DNA from: Alicyclobacillus tolerans
Lineage (GTDB): Bacteria > Bacillota > Bacilli > Alicyclobacillales > Alicyclobacillaceae
Assembly (NCBI RefSeq): GCF_021739485.1
Contig: NZ_JAJFNK010000019.1
Span: 1-64,000, forward strand
Direction of reading: 5' to 3'
Length of the DNA stretch: 64,000 bases
Of this stretch, positions 18,724-29,948 are shown piece after piece. The notes beneath the pieces were generated by a model. The model worked only from the letters and a program-made list of their open reading frames with translations, was not told the DNA's origin and made no database searches. Each line of letters opens with the position of its first letter. Positions within the stretch are counted from its first letter, which is position 1. Made by a program: the position numbers and the translations under genes.

Positions 18724-19698
18724 TTAAGCGAGAACTTCTTTCAGGTGCTTGGTCAGCATCGGGACCACTTCGAACAAATCTCCGACAATGCCGTAATCGG
18801 CCACTTGGAAAATTGGGGCTTCTGGGTCTTTGTTAATCGCCACGATCACTTTGGAATTCGACATACCGGCCAGATGCTGAATCGCTCCAGAAATTCCGCA
18901 CGCGATGTACAAGTCTGGGGTGACGACCTTTCCGGTTTGCCCAATTTGCATCGAGTAATCGCAGTAACCCGCATCGCACGCCCCGCGCGAGGCTCCAACC
19001 GCGGCGCCGAGAACGTCAGCCAACTCTTTGAGCGGGTCAAATCCCTCCGCACTCTTTACGCCGCGTCCGCCGGACACAATAATTTTCGCTTCCGTCAGGT
19101 CCACACCAGTCGTCGTTTTGCGAATGATGTCCTTTACCATGGTGGCCATATCCTGCGCCTCGAGGGAGACCGTCAGTTTTTTCACTTCGCCGGCTTTGTT
19201 CAAGCCTTCCGTGACACCGAGGTTGTTCGGACGAACCGTCGCGAGGGTCAAGCCGTCTTTGACTTGCACCTTTGTAAACGCCTTGCCTGCGTAAATCGGG
19301 CGCGTAAAGGTCAATGCATCCCCGTCGGCTTCCACAGCCACGATGTCCGAGACCTGTCCGGCGCCAAGGCGCATCGCGATCATCGGTCCTAAATCCCGTC
19401 CGACGGCTGAATGTGCAAGCAAAACGACCTGAGGGTCAAATTCGCGAATGCACTCCAAGAGTGCCTTGCGATAAGCGCTTGGGGTGTACTTCTCCAGTTC
19501 CGGTGCATCCACCACATACACCGTGTCGGCGCCAGCGGCCCCCAGTCCTTGAGCCAAGCCGTCAACCTGTTGGCCCAGCAACGCCACGGCAACCGTTCCG
19601 CCATTGGCGATGGAATTTGCGGCACTGAGCATTTCAAACGTCACATTGCGCAGCTTTTGTTGGCGCACATCCGCCAGAACTAATATATTTCGAGCCAT
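18724..19698 (-). CDS. etfA: Electron transfer flavoprotein alpha subunit
   Basis: 324 aa. Soluble FAD protein that accepts electrons from acyl-CoA dehydrogenases and passes them to the quinone pool. The C-terminal FAD-binding domain is clear: SGGRGVKS, GASRGACDAG, QIGQTGKVV, YIACGISGAIQH and AINKDPEAPIFQVADYGIVGD. Start ATG 19698 follows GGAGGGAGAAA. Third gene of fadR-etfB-etfA, the same order as in Bacillus subtilis except that fadB is missing between fadR and etfB. Confidence 0.96.
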   Translation of the reverse strand: MARNILVLADVRQQKLRNVTFEMLSAANSIANGGTVAVALLGQQVDGLAQGLGAAGADTVYVVDAPELEKYTPSAYRKALLECIREFDPQVVLLAHSAVGRDLGPMIAMRLGAGQVSDIVAVEADGDALTFTRPIYAGKAFTKVQVKDGLTLATVRPNNLGVTEGLNKAGEVKKLTVSLEAQDMATMVKDIIRKTTTGVDLTEAKIIVSGGRGVKSAEGFDPLKELADVLGAAVGASRGACDAGYCDYSMQIGQTGKVVTPDLYIACGISGAIQHLAGMSNSKVIVAINKDPEAPIFQVADYGIVGDLFEVVPMLTKHLKEVLA

Positions 19699-19731
19699 GG
19701 GCTTTCTCCCTCCATCCGTTTCTTGGCTGTA

Positions 19732-20502
19732 TTAGCCAATTACCTTTTCAACCGAGCGCAGCGCTTGCGTCAATTCTTTAACCTGATCTGCCATATCACC
19801 GCTTAAAATCCGGCCAGCTTGTTTCGGCTGCGGAAGGTAGGTCTCGATCACGGCGGTACGCGCAGAAATGTCGCCTTCGGACAGTCCCAAATCTGCCATG
19901 GTCACGTGGGTCAGGGGTTTCTTACCCGCTTTGCGAATCCCAATCAACGAGGGATAGCGCGGCTCGTTCAGACCTTGCTGAGCCGTGACTAACACCGGCA
20001 GCGACGCTGTCACCACTTCTTCGTCGCCTTCCGCGTCGCGATGCGCAGTGACTGAATTGCCTTCGACGACGAGCTTCGTCACGGTGCCAACGTGGGGAAT
20101 GCCGAGTTCTTCAGCGAGACGGATGGCCACTTGTCCAGACCCGTCGTCGACAGCCTGGTTACCGCCCAAAATAATGTCGTACTCGCGGCCTTTCACCATT
20201 GCAGCCAGGACTTTCGCTGCCGTGAACTCATCTCCAAACAGCGCCGGGTCATCCGCCAGAACCGCTTCGTCAGCGCCCATGGCCAACGCAGTGCGAATAG
20301 CCTCCTCGGTGCGGGAGGGCCCCACCGACAGAATGGTCACTTGCCCGCCGTGTTCCTCTTTTAAACGAATGGCTTCTTCAACGGCATACTCGTCGTAAGG
20401 ATTGATGACAAAGCGCACTCCGTCTTCTTTGATGGCACCGTTTTCAACAACAATGCGCTCTTCTGTATCAAATGTTTGCTTCAAGCAAACCAGTATGTTC
20501 AC
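19732..20502 (-). CDS. etfB: Electron transfer flavoprotein beta subunit
   Basis: 256 aa partner of EtfA; binds AMP structurally and forms the electron-entry face. Motifs: NILVCLKQTFDTEERI, MGADEAVL, GNQAVDDGSGQVA and GIRKAGKKPL. It starts at GTG 20502, overlapping the fadR stop by four bases (GTGA), so the two are translationally coupled. Expected to be repressed by FadR and induced by long-chain acyl-CoA. Confidence 0.96.
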   Translation of the reverse strand: MNILVCLKQTFDTEERIVVENGAIKEDGVRFVINPYDEYAVEEAIRLKEEHGGQVTILSVGPSRTEEAIRTALAMGADEAVLADDPALFGDEFTAAKVLAAMVKGREYDIILGGNQAVDDGSGQVAIRLAEELGIPHVGTVTKLVVEGNSVTAHRDAEGDEEVVTASLPVLVTAQQGLNEPRYPSLIGIRKAGKKPLTHVTMADLGLSEGDISARTAVIETYLPQPKQAGRILSGDMADQVKELTQALRSVEKVIG

Positions 20503-21122
20503 GCTTGAGCACTCCTCTCCAAATCGTGGGATGGGTAATCGTACAATCCATGCAACAATACGTCGACAACGTCTTCAGCGAGCGACGCCAAGTCATATTT
20601 TTGCCCGGAGAGAACCCAGGCCGTTACGGTTTCGTCCATCGTACCAAAAATCATTCTACGGGCAATGCGATAGTTCACAGAAGGGCGAAACAACTTTTCC
20701 TCAACGCCTTGTTGAACAATATCATCCAATGCGTTGTAAAAAGGCTTCATGATGTTTCCGATTTCTCGTCGGATATTGGCATCCACTTGGCGCAAATGCA
20801 CTTGGGTAACCATGGCAAGCTTCCAGTCGGACCCGAGTTCCCGAAAGTACAGGCTGACCAGCGATCGCAATTTGTCTTCAGCGGTTTCCTGCGAGCGCAC
20901 TTGCTCCCGGCCCTTTTCGACAATCTGGCCAATGGTCTGCCGCAACAAGGAAACCAAGATGTCTTCCTTGTTTTTGAAATAGAGATAGACCGTGCCATCC
21001 GCGACTCCTGCTGCACGTGCAATTCTAGAGATTTGCGCGTGGTGGTAACCAGACTCTGCCATCACCTGTACGGCAGCCTCTAAAATCGCCTGATACTTCG
21101 CTTCATCCCGTCTGTTTGCGAT
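20499..21122 (-). CDS. fadR: TetR-family fatty-acid regulator FadR, apparent ATC start
   Basis: Long-chain acyl-CoA-responsive repressor of beta-oxidation genes. The core HAQISRIARAAGVADGTVYL and the C-terminal RMIFGTMDETVTAWV match Bacillus FadR closely. The first ordinary start codon in frame (GTG 21065) would remove helix 1 of the DNA-binding domain. Homology continues upstream (RRDEAKYQAILEAAVQV), back to ATC 21122, which lies 8 bases after a GGAGG site. No ATG, GTG, TTG or CTG exists between that ATC and the upstream in-frame stop. I therefore propose an AUC start (207 aa). Autoregulated through the FadR box in its leader. Confidence 0.85.
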   Translation of the reverse strand: MANRRDEAKYQAILEAAVQVMAESGYHHAQISRIARAAGVADGTVYLYFKNKEDILVSLLRQTIGQIVEKGREQVRSQETAEDKLRSLVSLYFRELGSDWKLAMVTQVHLRQVDANIRREIGNIMKPFYNALDDIVQQGVEEKLFRPSVNYRIARRMIFGTMDETVTAWVLSGQKYDLASLAEDVVDVLLHGLYDYPSHDLERSAQA

Positions 21123-21138
21123 GCCCCTCCCCTCCCGA

Positions 21139-21156
21139 TGAATGAACTCTCATTCA
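21139..21156. promoter_or_regulatory. FadR operator
   Basis: TGAATGAACTCTCATTCA, with perfect 7-bp arms, matches the Bacillus FadR consensus TGAATGANTANTCATTCA except at the centre. It lies a few bases downstream of the expected fadR transcription start, a position that blocks transcription. Confidence 0.9.
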
Positions 21157-21169
21157 TTTTTCAAAAGCT

Positions 21170-21198
21170 ATTGTACGGCTTTCACTGTGGTCTGTCAA
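21170..21198 (-). promoter_or_regulatory. fadR-etfBA sigma-A promoter
   Basis: TTGACA (21198-21193), a 17-bp spacer and TACAAT (21175-21170). One mismatch to consensus in total. The start would be near 21163, just before the FadR box. Confidence 0.88.
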
Positions 21199-21486
21199 TG
21201 ACTGTACCGCTTAAACATTCTGCAAAGTTAGCGCTTACCAAAGCCAAAGCCAGCACAGAACAAGTTCGGGTGAATCTCACTGGAGTTGCGTTAGTGTAGG
21301 GATTGAGGTGACCCTGGTGATAGAGGCAGGTAAGGGTGGACAAATGTCGGACGGGTCAGGGAGAGGGGTCCGGCCCAGTCGATTTCAAATTGACAGCGGA
21401 TTGACGAGAAAATCGCCTGCTTCGTGGGCTGCGTTGAGAAAGGCCCTAAAATTGAACCTATACCAGACTTCCGTGCCACTTGCGTC

Positions 21487-21574
21487 CCACGAACGAACAC
21501 GACGTGCTTTATGCCTGGCCATGACCCGTGCGTTCCACTCCACGAACGAACACGACGTGCTTTATGCCTGGCCA
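21487..21574. repeat. 35-bp direct repeat, two copies 53 bp apart
   Basis: Identical copies at 21487-21521 and 21540-21574 beginning CCACGAACGAACACGACG and ending in ATGCCTGGCCA. The 18-bp spacer is also partly similar to the flanks. It looks like a unit of a dispersed intergenic repeat family, which only a genome-wide search can confirm. Confidence 0.85.
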
Positions 21575-21808
21575 CAACCCGTGGCAGTGGGTCCACGGGT
21601 TCAGCACAGGCATACGCTGAAGTACGGAAATATGCACAGTGACGGCTGTATCTCACATGTCTTTTGGCCGTGGACCATTCATCACGAAGATATGGAGATG
21701 AGCGCGCCCCAGGCGCGCGTACCACATTATCTTTTGAAGCTGCGAATTCAGCGACTTGGACGCCGACTACATCTGTCCTTTCCCAGCATCTCAACTCAAG
21801 TTACGCGT

Positions 21809-21839
21809 GACTGGACTGGACTGGACTGGACTGGACTGG
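21809..21839. repeat. Pentanucleotide repeat (GACTG)6
   Basis: Six consecutive GACTG units, followed by GCCGGGCC. A simple-sequence repeat of the kind that changes length by slippage. It is not inside a recognised gene. Confidence 0.9.
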
Positions 21840-21887
21840 CCGGGCCAGCCGTCTTGGCCCCAGTCCCACAGGCCAGTCGCTGCTGCA

Positions 21888-22349
21888 TTACGCTTCTTCT
21901 GCCGGCAGCCCAAGAGCCTCTCGAAGTTTAGGTTCCACCTTTTGAAAACCGCGATCGCCCGCTGCGCGAAACTTCAAAGTACCGTCTTCCCCAAAAATGA
22001 AAAACGCCGGCACATACTCGTTTTCAAAGTGCCCTGCGATGCGCATCATGTGGTCTAAGCCGATGGGCTGATCCATGTGGTACTCCTCGATATCCTTGAG
22101 AACCTTGTCTTTGTCCGCGTCTTCTTCGTACCTCGGCATGTGGATCGCGATGGTCTGCAAACCTTCACTGCTGTATTTATTCTTCATCTTCATCACTTCT
22201 GGCATGGTCTCGTGACAGATATGGCAAGACACAGCCCAGAAGTGAATCAAGGTCACTTTTCCCGCTTCTATCTCTGGCATCCCGTTGGAATTCAACCACT
22301 CTGTGGCGCCTTCCAAGCCGGGCATGGCCGTTCCCAATCGCATTGGCAT
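21888..22349 (-). CDS. TlpA/ResA-like thioredoxin-fold protein
   Basis: 153 aa thioredoxin-fold protein with the redox pair SCHIC (C42, C45) after IHFWAVSC and the cis-Pro region VPAFFIF. Unlike ResA it has no N-terminal signal or membrane anchor, so it is probably cytosolic. An HHV/DHMMRIAG segment near residue 110 resembles the peroxiredoxin-like TlpA group that uses AhpC/TSA topology. The ATG at 22349 has only a weak ribosome binding site. It is downstream of a peroxiredoxin gene in the same direction, which suggests a thiol-redox role. Confidence 0.8.
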   Translation of the reverse strand: MPMRLGTAMPGLEGATEWLNSNGMPEIEAGKVTLIHFWAVSCHICHETMPEVMKMKNKYSSEGLQTIAIHMPRYEEDADKDKVLKDIEEYHMDQPIGLDHMMRIAGHFENEYVPAFFIFGEDGTLKFRAAGDRGFQKVEPKLREALGLPAEEA

Positions 22350-22390
22350 ACGCCATCACGCCCTTTCATTTTTCTCATGACGCCCTGTCA

Positions 22391-22442
22391 TCCTCGAATC
22401 CTCGAATCCTCGAATCCTCGAATCCCGGACCCTTGGACCCTT
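22391..22442. repeat. Two adjacent 8-bp tandem repeats
   Basis: Four copies of TCCTCGAA (22391-22422) followed by two copies of GGACCCTT (22427-22442), in the gap between the thioredoxin-like gene and the peroxiredoxin terminator. Confidence 0.9.
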
Positions 22443-22461
22443 GGACTGTGCCCGCGTGCAC

Positions 22462-22493
22462 AAAAGGGGTTAAGCGATAACCGCCTAACCCCT
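22462..22493 (-). terminator. Terminator of the peroxiredoxin gene
   Basis: AGGGGTTA/TAACCCCT stem (22465-22493) followed on the minus strand by four T residues. Confidence 0.75.
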
Positions 22494-22509
22494 GTGCAAC
22501 ACCCAATCG

Positions 22510-23049
22510 TCAAACTTCGAGAAGCTTTTGTCCCGGGTGCCAGTTGGCTGGGCACAGACCGCCGGCTTGCAATGCTTCCAACACGCGCAGGGTCTCGTCG
22601 ACACTGCGGCCGATGTTGAGGTCGTGAACGACCTGATAGCGAAGCACGCCTTCGGGATCGATGATGAACAAGCCGCGCAGTGCGACGCCCTCGTTTTCAA
22701 TCAGAACATCGTAGCTGCGAGCAACCTCTTTGGTGATATCAGAGCCCAACGGGTAGTCGATACCGCCCAACCCGTTTTGATCGCGCGGAGTATTGATCCA
22801 AGCCTTGTGGCTATGTACACTGTCGGTACTTACGCCAATCACTTCCGCGTCCAAATCCTTGAACTCTTGCAGTCGATCGTTCATGGCGATGATTTCCGTC
22901 GGGCAGACAAACGTGAAATCCATTGGGTAGAAAAACATGACCAGCCATTTACCCTTGAAATCAGACAGTTTAACTCGCTCTTCGAGCGTCTTCATATTCT
23001 TCGTACTAAGCATGTTGAAGTCTGGCGCCGGTTGTCCTACTAATGGCAT
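22510..23049 (-). CDS. 2-Cys peroxiredoxin, AhpC/Prx1 type
   Basis: 179 aa thiol peroxidase that reduces H2O2 and organic hydroperoxides. The peroxidatic cysteine is C49 in DFTFVCPTE; the resolving cysteine is C166 in GLCPANW near the C-terminus, so it is a typical 2-Cys enzyme. Start ATG 23049 follows ATAGGAG. It has its own terminator. It is slightly shorter than AhpC (about 187 aa), and no ahpF lies next to it, so reduction by thioredoxin is likely. Confidence 0.93.
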   Translation of the reverse strand: MPLVGQPAPDFNMLSTKNMKTLEERVKLSDFKGKWLVMFFYPMDFTFVCPTEIIAMNDRLQEFKDLDAEVIGVSTDSVHSHKAWINTPRDQNGLGGIDYPLGSDITKEVARSYDVLIENEGVALRGLFIIDPEGVLRYQVVHDLNIGRSVDETLRVLEALQAGGLCPANWHPGQKLLEV

Positions 23050-23230
23050 GATTTCACGCTCCTATCCATTTTTGTCTGAACAGCTTTGGACCCAAAACAT
23101 TCTTGAGAACAAAGCCGAAGTTTGGCGATTCCCGCCTGTTGAATTATACTCTTTTATGTGCCTGCTTTTCAAACGGCTTGTCCCACACAGACCGCCCGGC
23201 ACAGCAATGGGGAAAGGATGAAAACACGCA

Positions 23231-23560
23231 ATGACACTTTCAGCATCTACCCAGTGGAGCAACGCTCAACTTGCAGTCAATGAATCATTGGCCCAACTGG
23301 TTCAAGCGCTCAAAGAGTGTTCCATAGAATCAAACGAAGTCCTCGTTTACGACCGCCAAAAGGGCTATTTGTCGTTGGACAACGGGATCCTAAGCCAGTT
23401 TCCAACGGTTGCGTCCGTGTACCAGCGTTACGTGCAAGCTTGCGAACACCGTCATCAGACTGTGGAGAGCATACAAAACATGCCCAAGATGGACCTTGGA
23501 TTCCCACAGGAGTATTCCTCCGGTGGAAAAGCCCCAGTCACTGGTGATTCAAAGGCATAA
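23231..23560 (+). CDS. Hypothetical protein
   Basis: 109 aa. A predicted helical N-terminal half (NAQLAVNESLAQLVQALKE) with one cysteine, then YDRQKGYLSLDNG and an unstructured C-terminus (SSGGKAPVTGDSKA). AAAGGATG lies about 12 bases before ATG 23231, so the start is not secure. It is convergent with the Rrf2 gene and divergent from the peroxiredoxin gene. No family recognised. Confidence 0.5.
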   Translation: MTLSASTQWSNAQLAVNESLAQLVQALKECSIESNEVLVYDRQKGYLSLDNGILSQFPTVASVYQRYVQACEHRHQTVESIQNMPKMDLGFPQEYSSGGKAPVTGDSKA

Positions 23561-23570
23561 GTTCGGCAGC

Positions 23571-23631
23571 AAAAATAAACCGGTGAATCGAACGGGTCTG
23601 TTTCAACAAACGCGATCCCGTCGATTCACCG
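23571..23631 (-). terminator. Terminator of the Rrf2 regulator gene
   Basis: CGGTGAATCG/CGATTCACCG stem (23581-23631) with additional inner ACGGG/CCCGT pairing, followed on the minus strand by GTTTATTTTTG. Confidence 0.75.
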
Positions 23632-23644
23632 CAGTAACATACTG

Positions 23645-24079
23645 TCACTGCACAGCAACTTCGTCATGCATGACATCCGCCAAGGAAATTGAATCTAAAG
23701 CGTTGGCGACGGCTCCCATGACTCGCAGCCACACGTTGCGGGTATGGCAGCCCCCTGCGCGCCCGCAGAAGTCCACCGGCGAGGAGTACTCTTCACTCAA
23801 ACAGCCAATCGGGGCCAAAGAACCTTCCAACAACCGCACTAATGCGCCAATTGAAATCTCTTCGGGCGGTCGGCTGAGCATGTAACCCCCGTTAACCCCG
23901 CGCACGCTGCGTACGAAATTCGCCTTTCGCAGTTTCGCCACAATCTGATCCAAAAACTGTTCCGGAATCCCTTCCGCTTGAGCGACTTCAGGCAATGGAA
24001 TCGGATGGTCTTCTCCGGCCATCACAGCCAACGCAACCATGGCTCGCAAGCCGTATTCCGTTTTCTTAGAAATTTTCAC
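23645..24079 (-). CDS. Rrf2-family regulator, IscR-like with three cysteines
   Basis: 144 aa winged-helix transcription factor. KISKKTEYGLRAMVALA and VRSVRGVNGGYML are the Rrf2 helix-turn-helix and wing. Three cysteines, C93 (IGCLSEE), C105 and C111 (DFCGRAGGC), sit in the loop that holds a [2Fe-2S] cluster in IscR, so it can sense Fe-S status. CymR, the cysteine regulator of the same family, lacks such a set. It lies directly downstream of the Rieske gene and the suf operon, in the same orientation, and is the natural candidate for their regulator. Confidence 0.88.
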   Translation of the reverse strand: MKISKKTEYGLRAMVALAVMAGEDHPIPLPEVAQAEGIPEQFLDQIVAKLRKANFVRSVRGVNGGYMLSRPPEEISIGALVRLLEGSLAPIGCLSEEYSSPVDFCGRAGGCHTRNVWLRVMGAVANALDSISLADVMHDEVAVQ

Positions 24080-24129
24080 CGGTTACCCCCCCAGCCGCAA
24101 CGGCTTTAGAGCCAGGAAACCAACCCCTG

Positions 24130-24438
24130 TTACTCAAAGTCCAACCACACTTCTTCTCCGCGCACTTCAACTGGGTACACCTCCAGTGGGACGACACACG
24201 GAAATGCCACGGCTGCACCGCTGGTTACATCGAATTTGCCTCCGTGCTTTGGACACGCCACGATTCGGCCGTCGAGTGAGCCCGTGCTCAGGTATTCACT
24301 GGCATGGGTACACACGTCTGAAGTAGCGTAAAAACCTTCTTCGAGGTGGTATACTGTAATCTTCTCTTCGTCCACAGTAACCTGTTTCATAGTGCCAACA
24401 GGAACTTCACGGACTGTGCCGACCTTTGTCCAAGCCAT
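24130..24438 (-). CDS. Small Rieske [2Fe-2S] protein (NirD/ferredoxin type)
   Basis: 102 aa soluble Rieske domain with both half motifs: C43-T-H45 and C62-P-K-H65-G. The size fits NirD-like or dioxygenase-ferredoxin-like electron carriers. ATG 24438 with AAAGGTGG 8 bases upstream is preferred to an in-frame start at 24450 that would cover that site. Between sufB and the Rrf2 regulator, so it may be co-expressed with Fe-S assembly. Its redox partner is unknown; no nitrite reductase gene is nearby. Confidence 0.88.
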   Translation of the reverse strand: MAWTKVGTVREVPVGTMKQVTVDEEKITVYHLEEGFYATSDVCTHASEYLSTGSLDGRIVACPKHGGKFDVTSGAAVAFPCVVPLEVYPVEVRGEEVWLDFE

Positions 24439-24569
24439 CGAATATTCCACCTTTAATAAAACAGGTCAGGAGGACCCTTCGCCCCCCTCACCGCAAAAAT
24501 TCATGTCACCAACTGGGTTCAATCAATCCCTTGTCTCACCAAACCAGGTTTCATCGGTTGTGGAACCCA

Positions 24570-25967
24570 TTAACCGATGGAACCTTCCATCTCGAACTTG
24601 ATAAGTCGGTTCATTTCTACCGCGTATTCCATGGGAAGTTCCCGGGTAAACGGCTCAATGAATCCCATGACGATCATCCGGGTCGCATCTTCTTCAGAAA
24701 TTCCGCGGCTCATCAGGTAGAACAACTGTTCCTCACTGACTTTCGAAACGGAAGCTTCGTGTTCCACCGTCACTTTTTCGTTCATGATCTCGTTGACCGG
24801 CACGGTGTCCGACGTGGAACCCTCGTCGATAATCAGTGTGTCGCACTTGATGTTGGAACGTGCCCCCACCGCGTTTGGAGCGATGCTGCACAGTCCGCGG
24901 TAAGTCGTTTTGCCGCCGTGTTTGCTGATGGATTTGGAGACGATGGTCGACGTCGTATTCGGAGCGTTGTGTACCACTTTAGCGCCAGCGTCTTGATGCT
25001 GTCCCCGGCCGCCGACCGCGATGGAGAGCACCATGGCCTTCGCACCTTCACCCACCATGTAGACGCTGGGATACTTCATGGTCAGTTTGGATCCAATGTT
25101 GCCGTCCACCCATTCCATCGTAGCATCTTTGTGTGCCACAGCGCGTTTGGTCACCAGGTTGTAGATGTTTGGGGCCCAGTTTTGAATGGTGGTATAGCGG
25201 CAACGAGCCCGGTCCTTGACAATGATCTCGACGACGGCGCTGTGCAGCGAGTTGGTACTGTAAATCGGCGCCGTACAGCCTTCCACGTAGTGGACGAAGC
25301 TGTCGTCGTCCGCGATGATCAACGTGCGTTCGAACTGACCCATGTTCTCCGAGTTAATCCGGAAATAAGCCTGCAGCGGAACCTCGGCCTTCACGCCCTT
25401 CGGGACGTAAATGAAGCTTCCACCGCTCCACACCGCACTGTTCAATGCCGCAAACTTATTGTCTTCCGGGGGAATGATCGTGCCGAAATACTCCTTGAAA
25501 ATTTCCGGATACTCCTTGAGCGCCGTATCTGTGTCCGTAAACAAAATCCCCAGGTCTTCCAAGTCCTTGCGCATGTTGTGATAGACCACTTCCGACTCGT
25601 ACTGCGCGGAAACGCCCGCCAGGAATTTCTGCTCCGCTTCTGGAATGCCCAGGCGGTCAAAAGTGTTTTTAATTTCTTCAGGAACTTCGTTCCAGTCCTT
25701 GCTCGATTTTTCGGCCGGTTTTACATAATACGTGATGTCGTCGAAATTGAGCTCCGACAAATCCCCGCCCCATTTGGGCATGGCCTTTTGATAAAACAAG
25801 TCCAACGAGCGAAGGCGGAAGTCCGTCATCCAACCCGGTTCGTTCTTCATCATCGAAATTTCTTCGACGACCTTTTTGGACAAACCCTTTTGGAACTTTA
25901 CAATGGAGACGTCCTTATCCCGGAACCCATATTGATATTCTTCCAATTCTGGTAATGGCTTTGCCAC
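24570..25967 (-). CDS. sufB: Fe-S cluster assembly scaffold SufB
   Basis: 465 aa, the exact family length. Forms the SufBC2D scaffold where Fe-S clusters are built. The sequence follows Bacillus SufB almost end to end ([46 protein letters not shown]-like ATMEWVDGN, ending [18 protein letters not shown]). GTG 25967 behind GAGGAGGGG is preferred to a longer reading frame beginning at 26018. Last suf gene of the sufC-D-S-U-B set. Confidence 0.97.
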   Translation of the reverse strand: MAKPLPELEEYQYGFRDKDVSIVKFQKGLSKKVVEEISMMKNEPGWMTDFRLRSLDLFYQKAMPKWGGDLSELNFDDITYYVKPAEKSSKDWNEVPEEIKNTFDRLGIPEAEQKFLAGVSAQYESEVVYHNMRKDLEDLGILFTDTDTALKEYPEIFKEYFGTIIPPEDNKFAALNSAVWSGGSFIYVPKGVKAEVPLQAYFRINSENMGQFERTLIIADDDSFVHYVEGCTAPIYSTNSLHSAVVEIIVKDRARCRYTTIQNWAPNIYNLVTKRAVAHKDATMEWVDGNIGSKLTMKYPSVYMVGEGAKAMVLSIAVGGRGQHQDAGAKVVHNAPNTTSTIVSKSISKHGGKTTYRGLCSIAPNAVGARSNIKCDTLIIDEGSTSDTVPVNEIMNEKVTVEHEASVSKVSEEQLFYLMSRGISEEDATRMIVMGFIEPFTRELPMEYAVEMNRLIKFEMEGSIG

Positions 25968-26040
25968 TGTGAACCCCTCCTCATCTTGAAAACTTGCGAA
26001 ATGAGTCCGATTCCTCAAATTGCGCTGTCAAGTTGCGTGA

Positions 26041-28983
<2,943 letters not shown>

Positions 28984-28996
28984 GTCGAACGCCTCC

Positions 28997-29782
28997 TTAC
29001 GCCTGTGCGCCTACAGTTTCGTCTTCGATGCCCAGTTCTTGTTTCAACCAGTCATAGCCGCGCGCTTCCAGCTCCTGCGCGAGCTCTTGACCGCCGGACC
29101 GCACAATTTTACCCTGCATCATGACATGGACAAAATCAGGTACGATGTACTGCAGCAGCCGTTGATAGTGGGTGATGATCAGAAACCCGACTTCAGGTGA
29201 GCGCAGTTGATTGGCACTTTCGGCGACAATGCGAAGCGCATCGATGTCAAGTCCCGAGTCGATCTCGTCGAGAATGGCGATTCTCGGTTCGAGCATACTC
29301 ATTTGAAGGATCTCGTTGCGCTTTTTCTCGCCCCCGGAAAAGCCCTCGTTGAGGTACCGTTCTGCAAACGACGGGTCGATGTTCAAGTCTTTCATCTTCT
29401 GTTGCAACTGACGATGAAACTTGATGACGGGGACTTCTTTGCCTTCCCCAAGTTTGGCGTTGAGTGCCTGGCGCATGAAGTTTGCGTTGGAAACACCCGA
29501 AACCTCAGCGGGGTATTGCATCGCCAAAAACAACCCTGCGCGGGCGCGCTCGTCTACGCCCATCGACAAAATGTCTTGACCGTCGAGCGTAACACGTCCG
29601 TCCGTCACTTCGTATTTTGGATGTCCCATGAGCGCGGAAGCCAAAGTGCTTTTGCCCGTTCCATTCGGTCCCATGATGGCGTGGATTTCTCCACCCTTAA
29701 TCGTTAAATCCAATCCGCGGACAATTTCCTTGCCCTCGACTGAGACATGGAGGTTTTCAATAGACAATATCGGAGATGACAT
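28997..29782 (-). CDS. sufC: Fe-S assembly ATPase SufC
   Basis: 261 aa ABC-type ATPase that drives the SufBCD scaffold. Walker A GPNGTGKST, signature FSGGEKKRNEI, Walker B IAILDEIDSGLD and the H-loop IITHYQR are all intact. ATG 29782 with AAAGGTTGG upstream is preferred to an in-frame start at 29803. First gene of the operon; an IscR-like site lies about 45 bp upstream. Confidence 0.97.
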   Translation of the reverse strand: MSSPILSIENLHVSVEGKEIVRGLDLTIKGGEIHAIMGPNGTGKSTLASALMGHPKYEVTDGRVTLDGQDILSMGVDERARAGLFLAMQYPAEVSGVSNANFMRQALNAKLGEGKEVPVIKFHRQLQQKMKDLNIDPSFAERYLNEGFSGGEKKRNEILQMSMLEPRIAILDEIDSGLDIDALRIVAESANQLRSPEVGFLIITHYQRLLQYIVPDFVHVMMQGKIVRSGGQELAQELEARGYDWLKQELGIEDETVGAQA

Positions 29783-29824
29783 GGTGAACCAACCTTTCCC
29801 CAACTTGTAATCGGCAATAAATGT

Positions 29825-29839
29825 TGACTAATTAAGTCA
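29825..29839. promoter_or_regulatory. Candidate IscR-type operator upstream of sufC
   Basis: TGACTAATTAAGTCA, an inverted repeat of the form GACT-N5-AGTC with an A/T core. It resembles the central part of the E. coli IscR type 1 site (GACT-RWWWY-AGTC) with one core mismatch. The three-cysteine Rrf2 regulator encoded at the other end of the cluster is the expected ligand. Confidence 0.55.
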
Positions 29840-29948
29840 CCTTTTCGATCTCAGATTAATCTTCTCTGTACGAAATTGCAACTACGCATTGTGATTTATC
29901 CATACAAAGTTGTCCGCTATTGTCACAATCCTGACAAAAAGAAACCTC

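Larger units (their letters stand above)
21199..21887. other. Gene-free, repeat-containing region
   Basis: About 690 bp with no believable gene. Open frames exist on both strands but lack ribosome binding sites and read through repeats. It contains a 35-bp direct repeat and a pentanucleotide run (listed separately) and several GGCC-rich palindromes. It may be a decayed gene or an insertion-prone intergenic spacer. Confidence 0.6.

Noticed and set aside
21291-21794. 167-codon open frame on the minus strand in the gene-free region
   Set aside because: It reads through the 35-bp direct repeat, has no ribosome binding site, and its composition (Arg, Ser, Pro, Trp) is typical of random translation of GC-rich DNA.
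24426-25955. 509-codon plus-strand open frame
   Set aside because: Exactly antisense to sufB, a universally conserved gene; no family features and His/Arg/Phe-rich composition.
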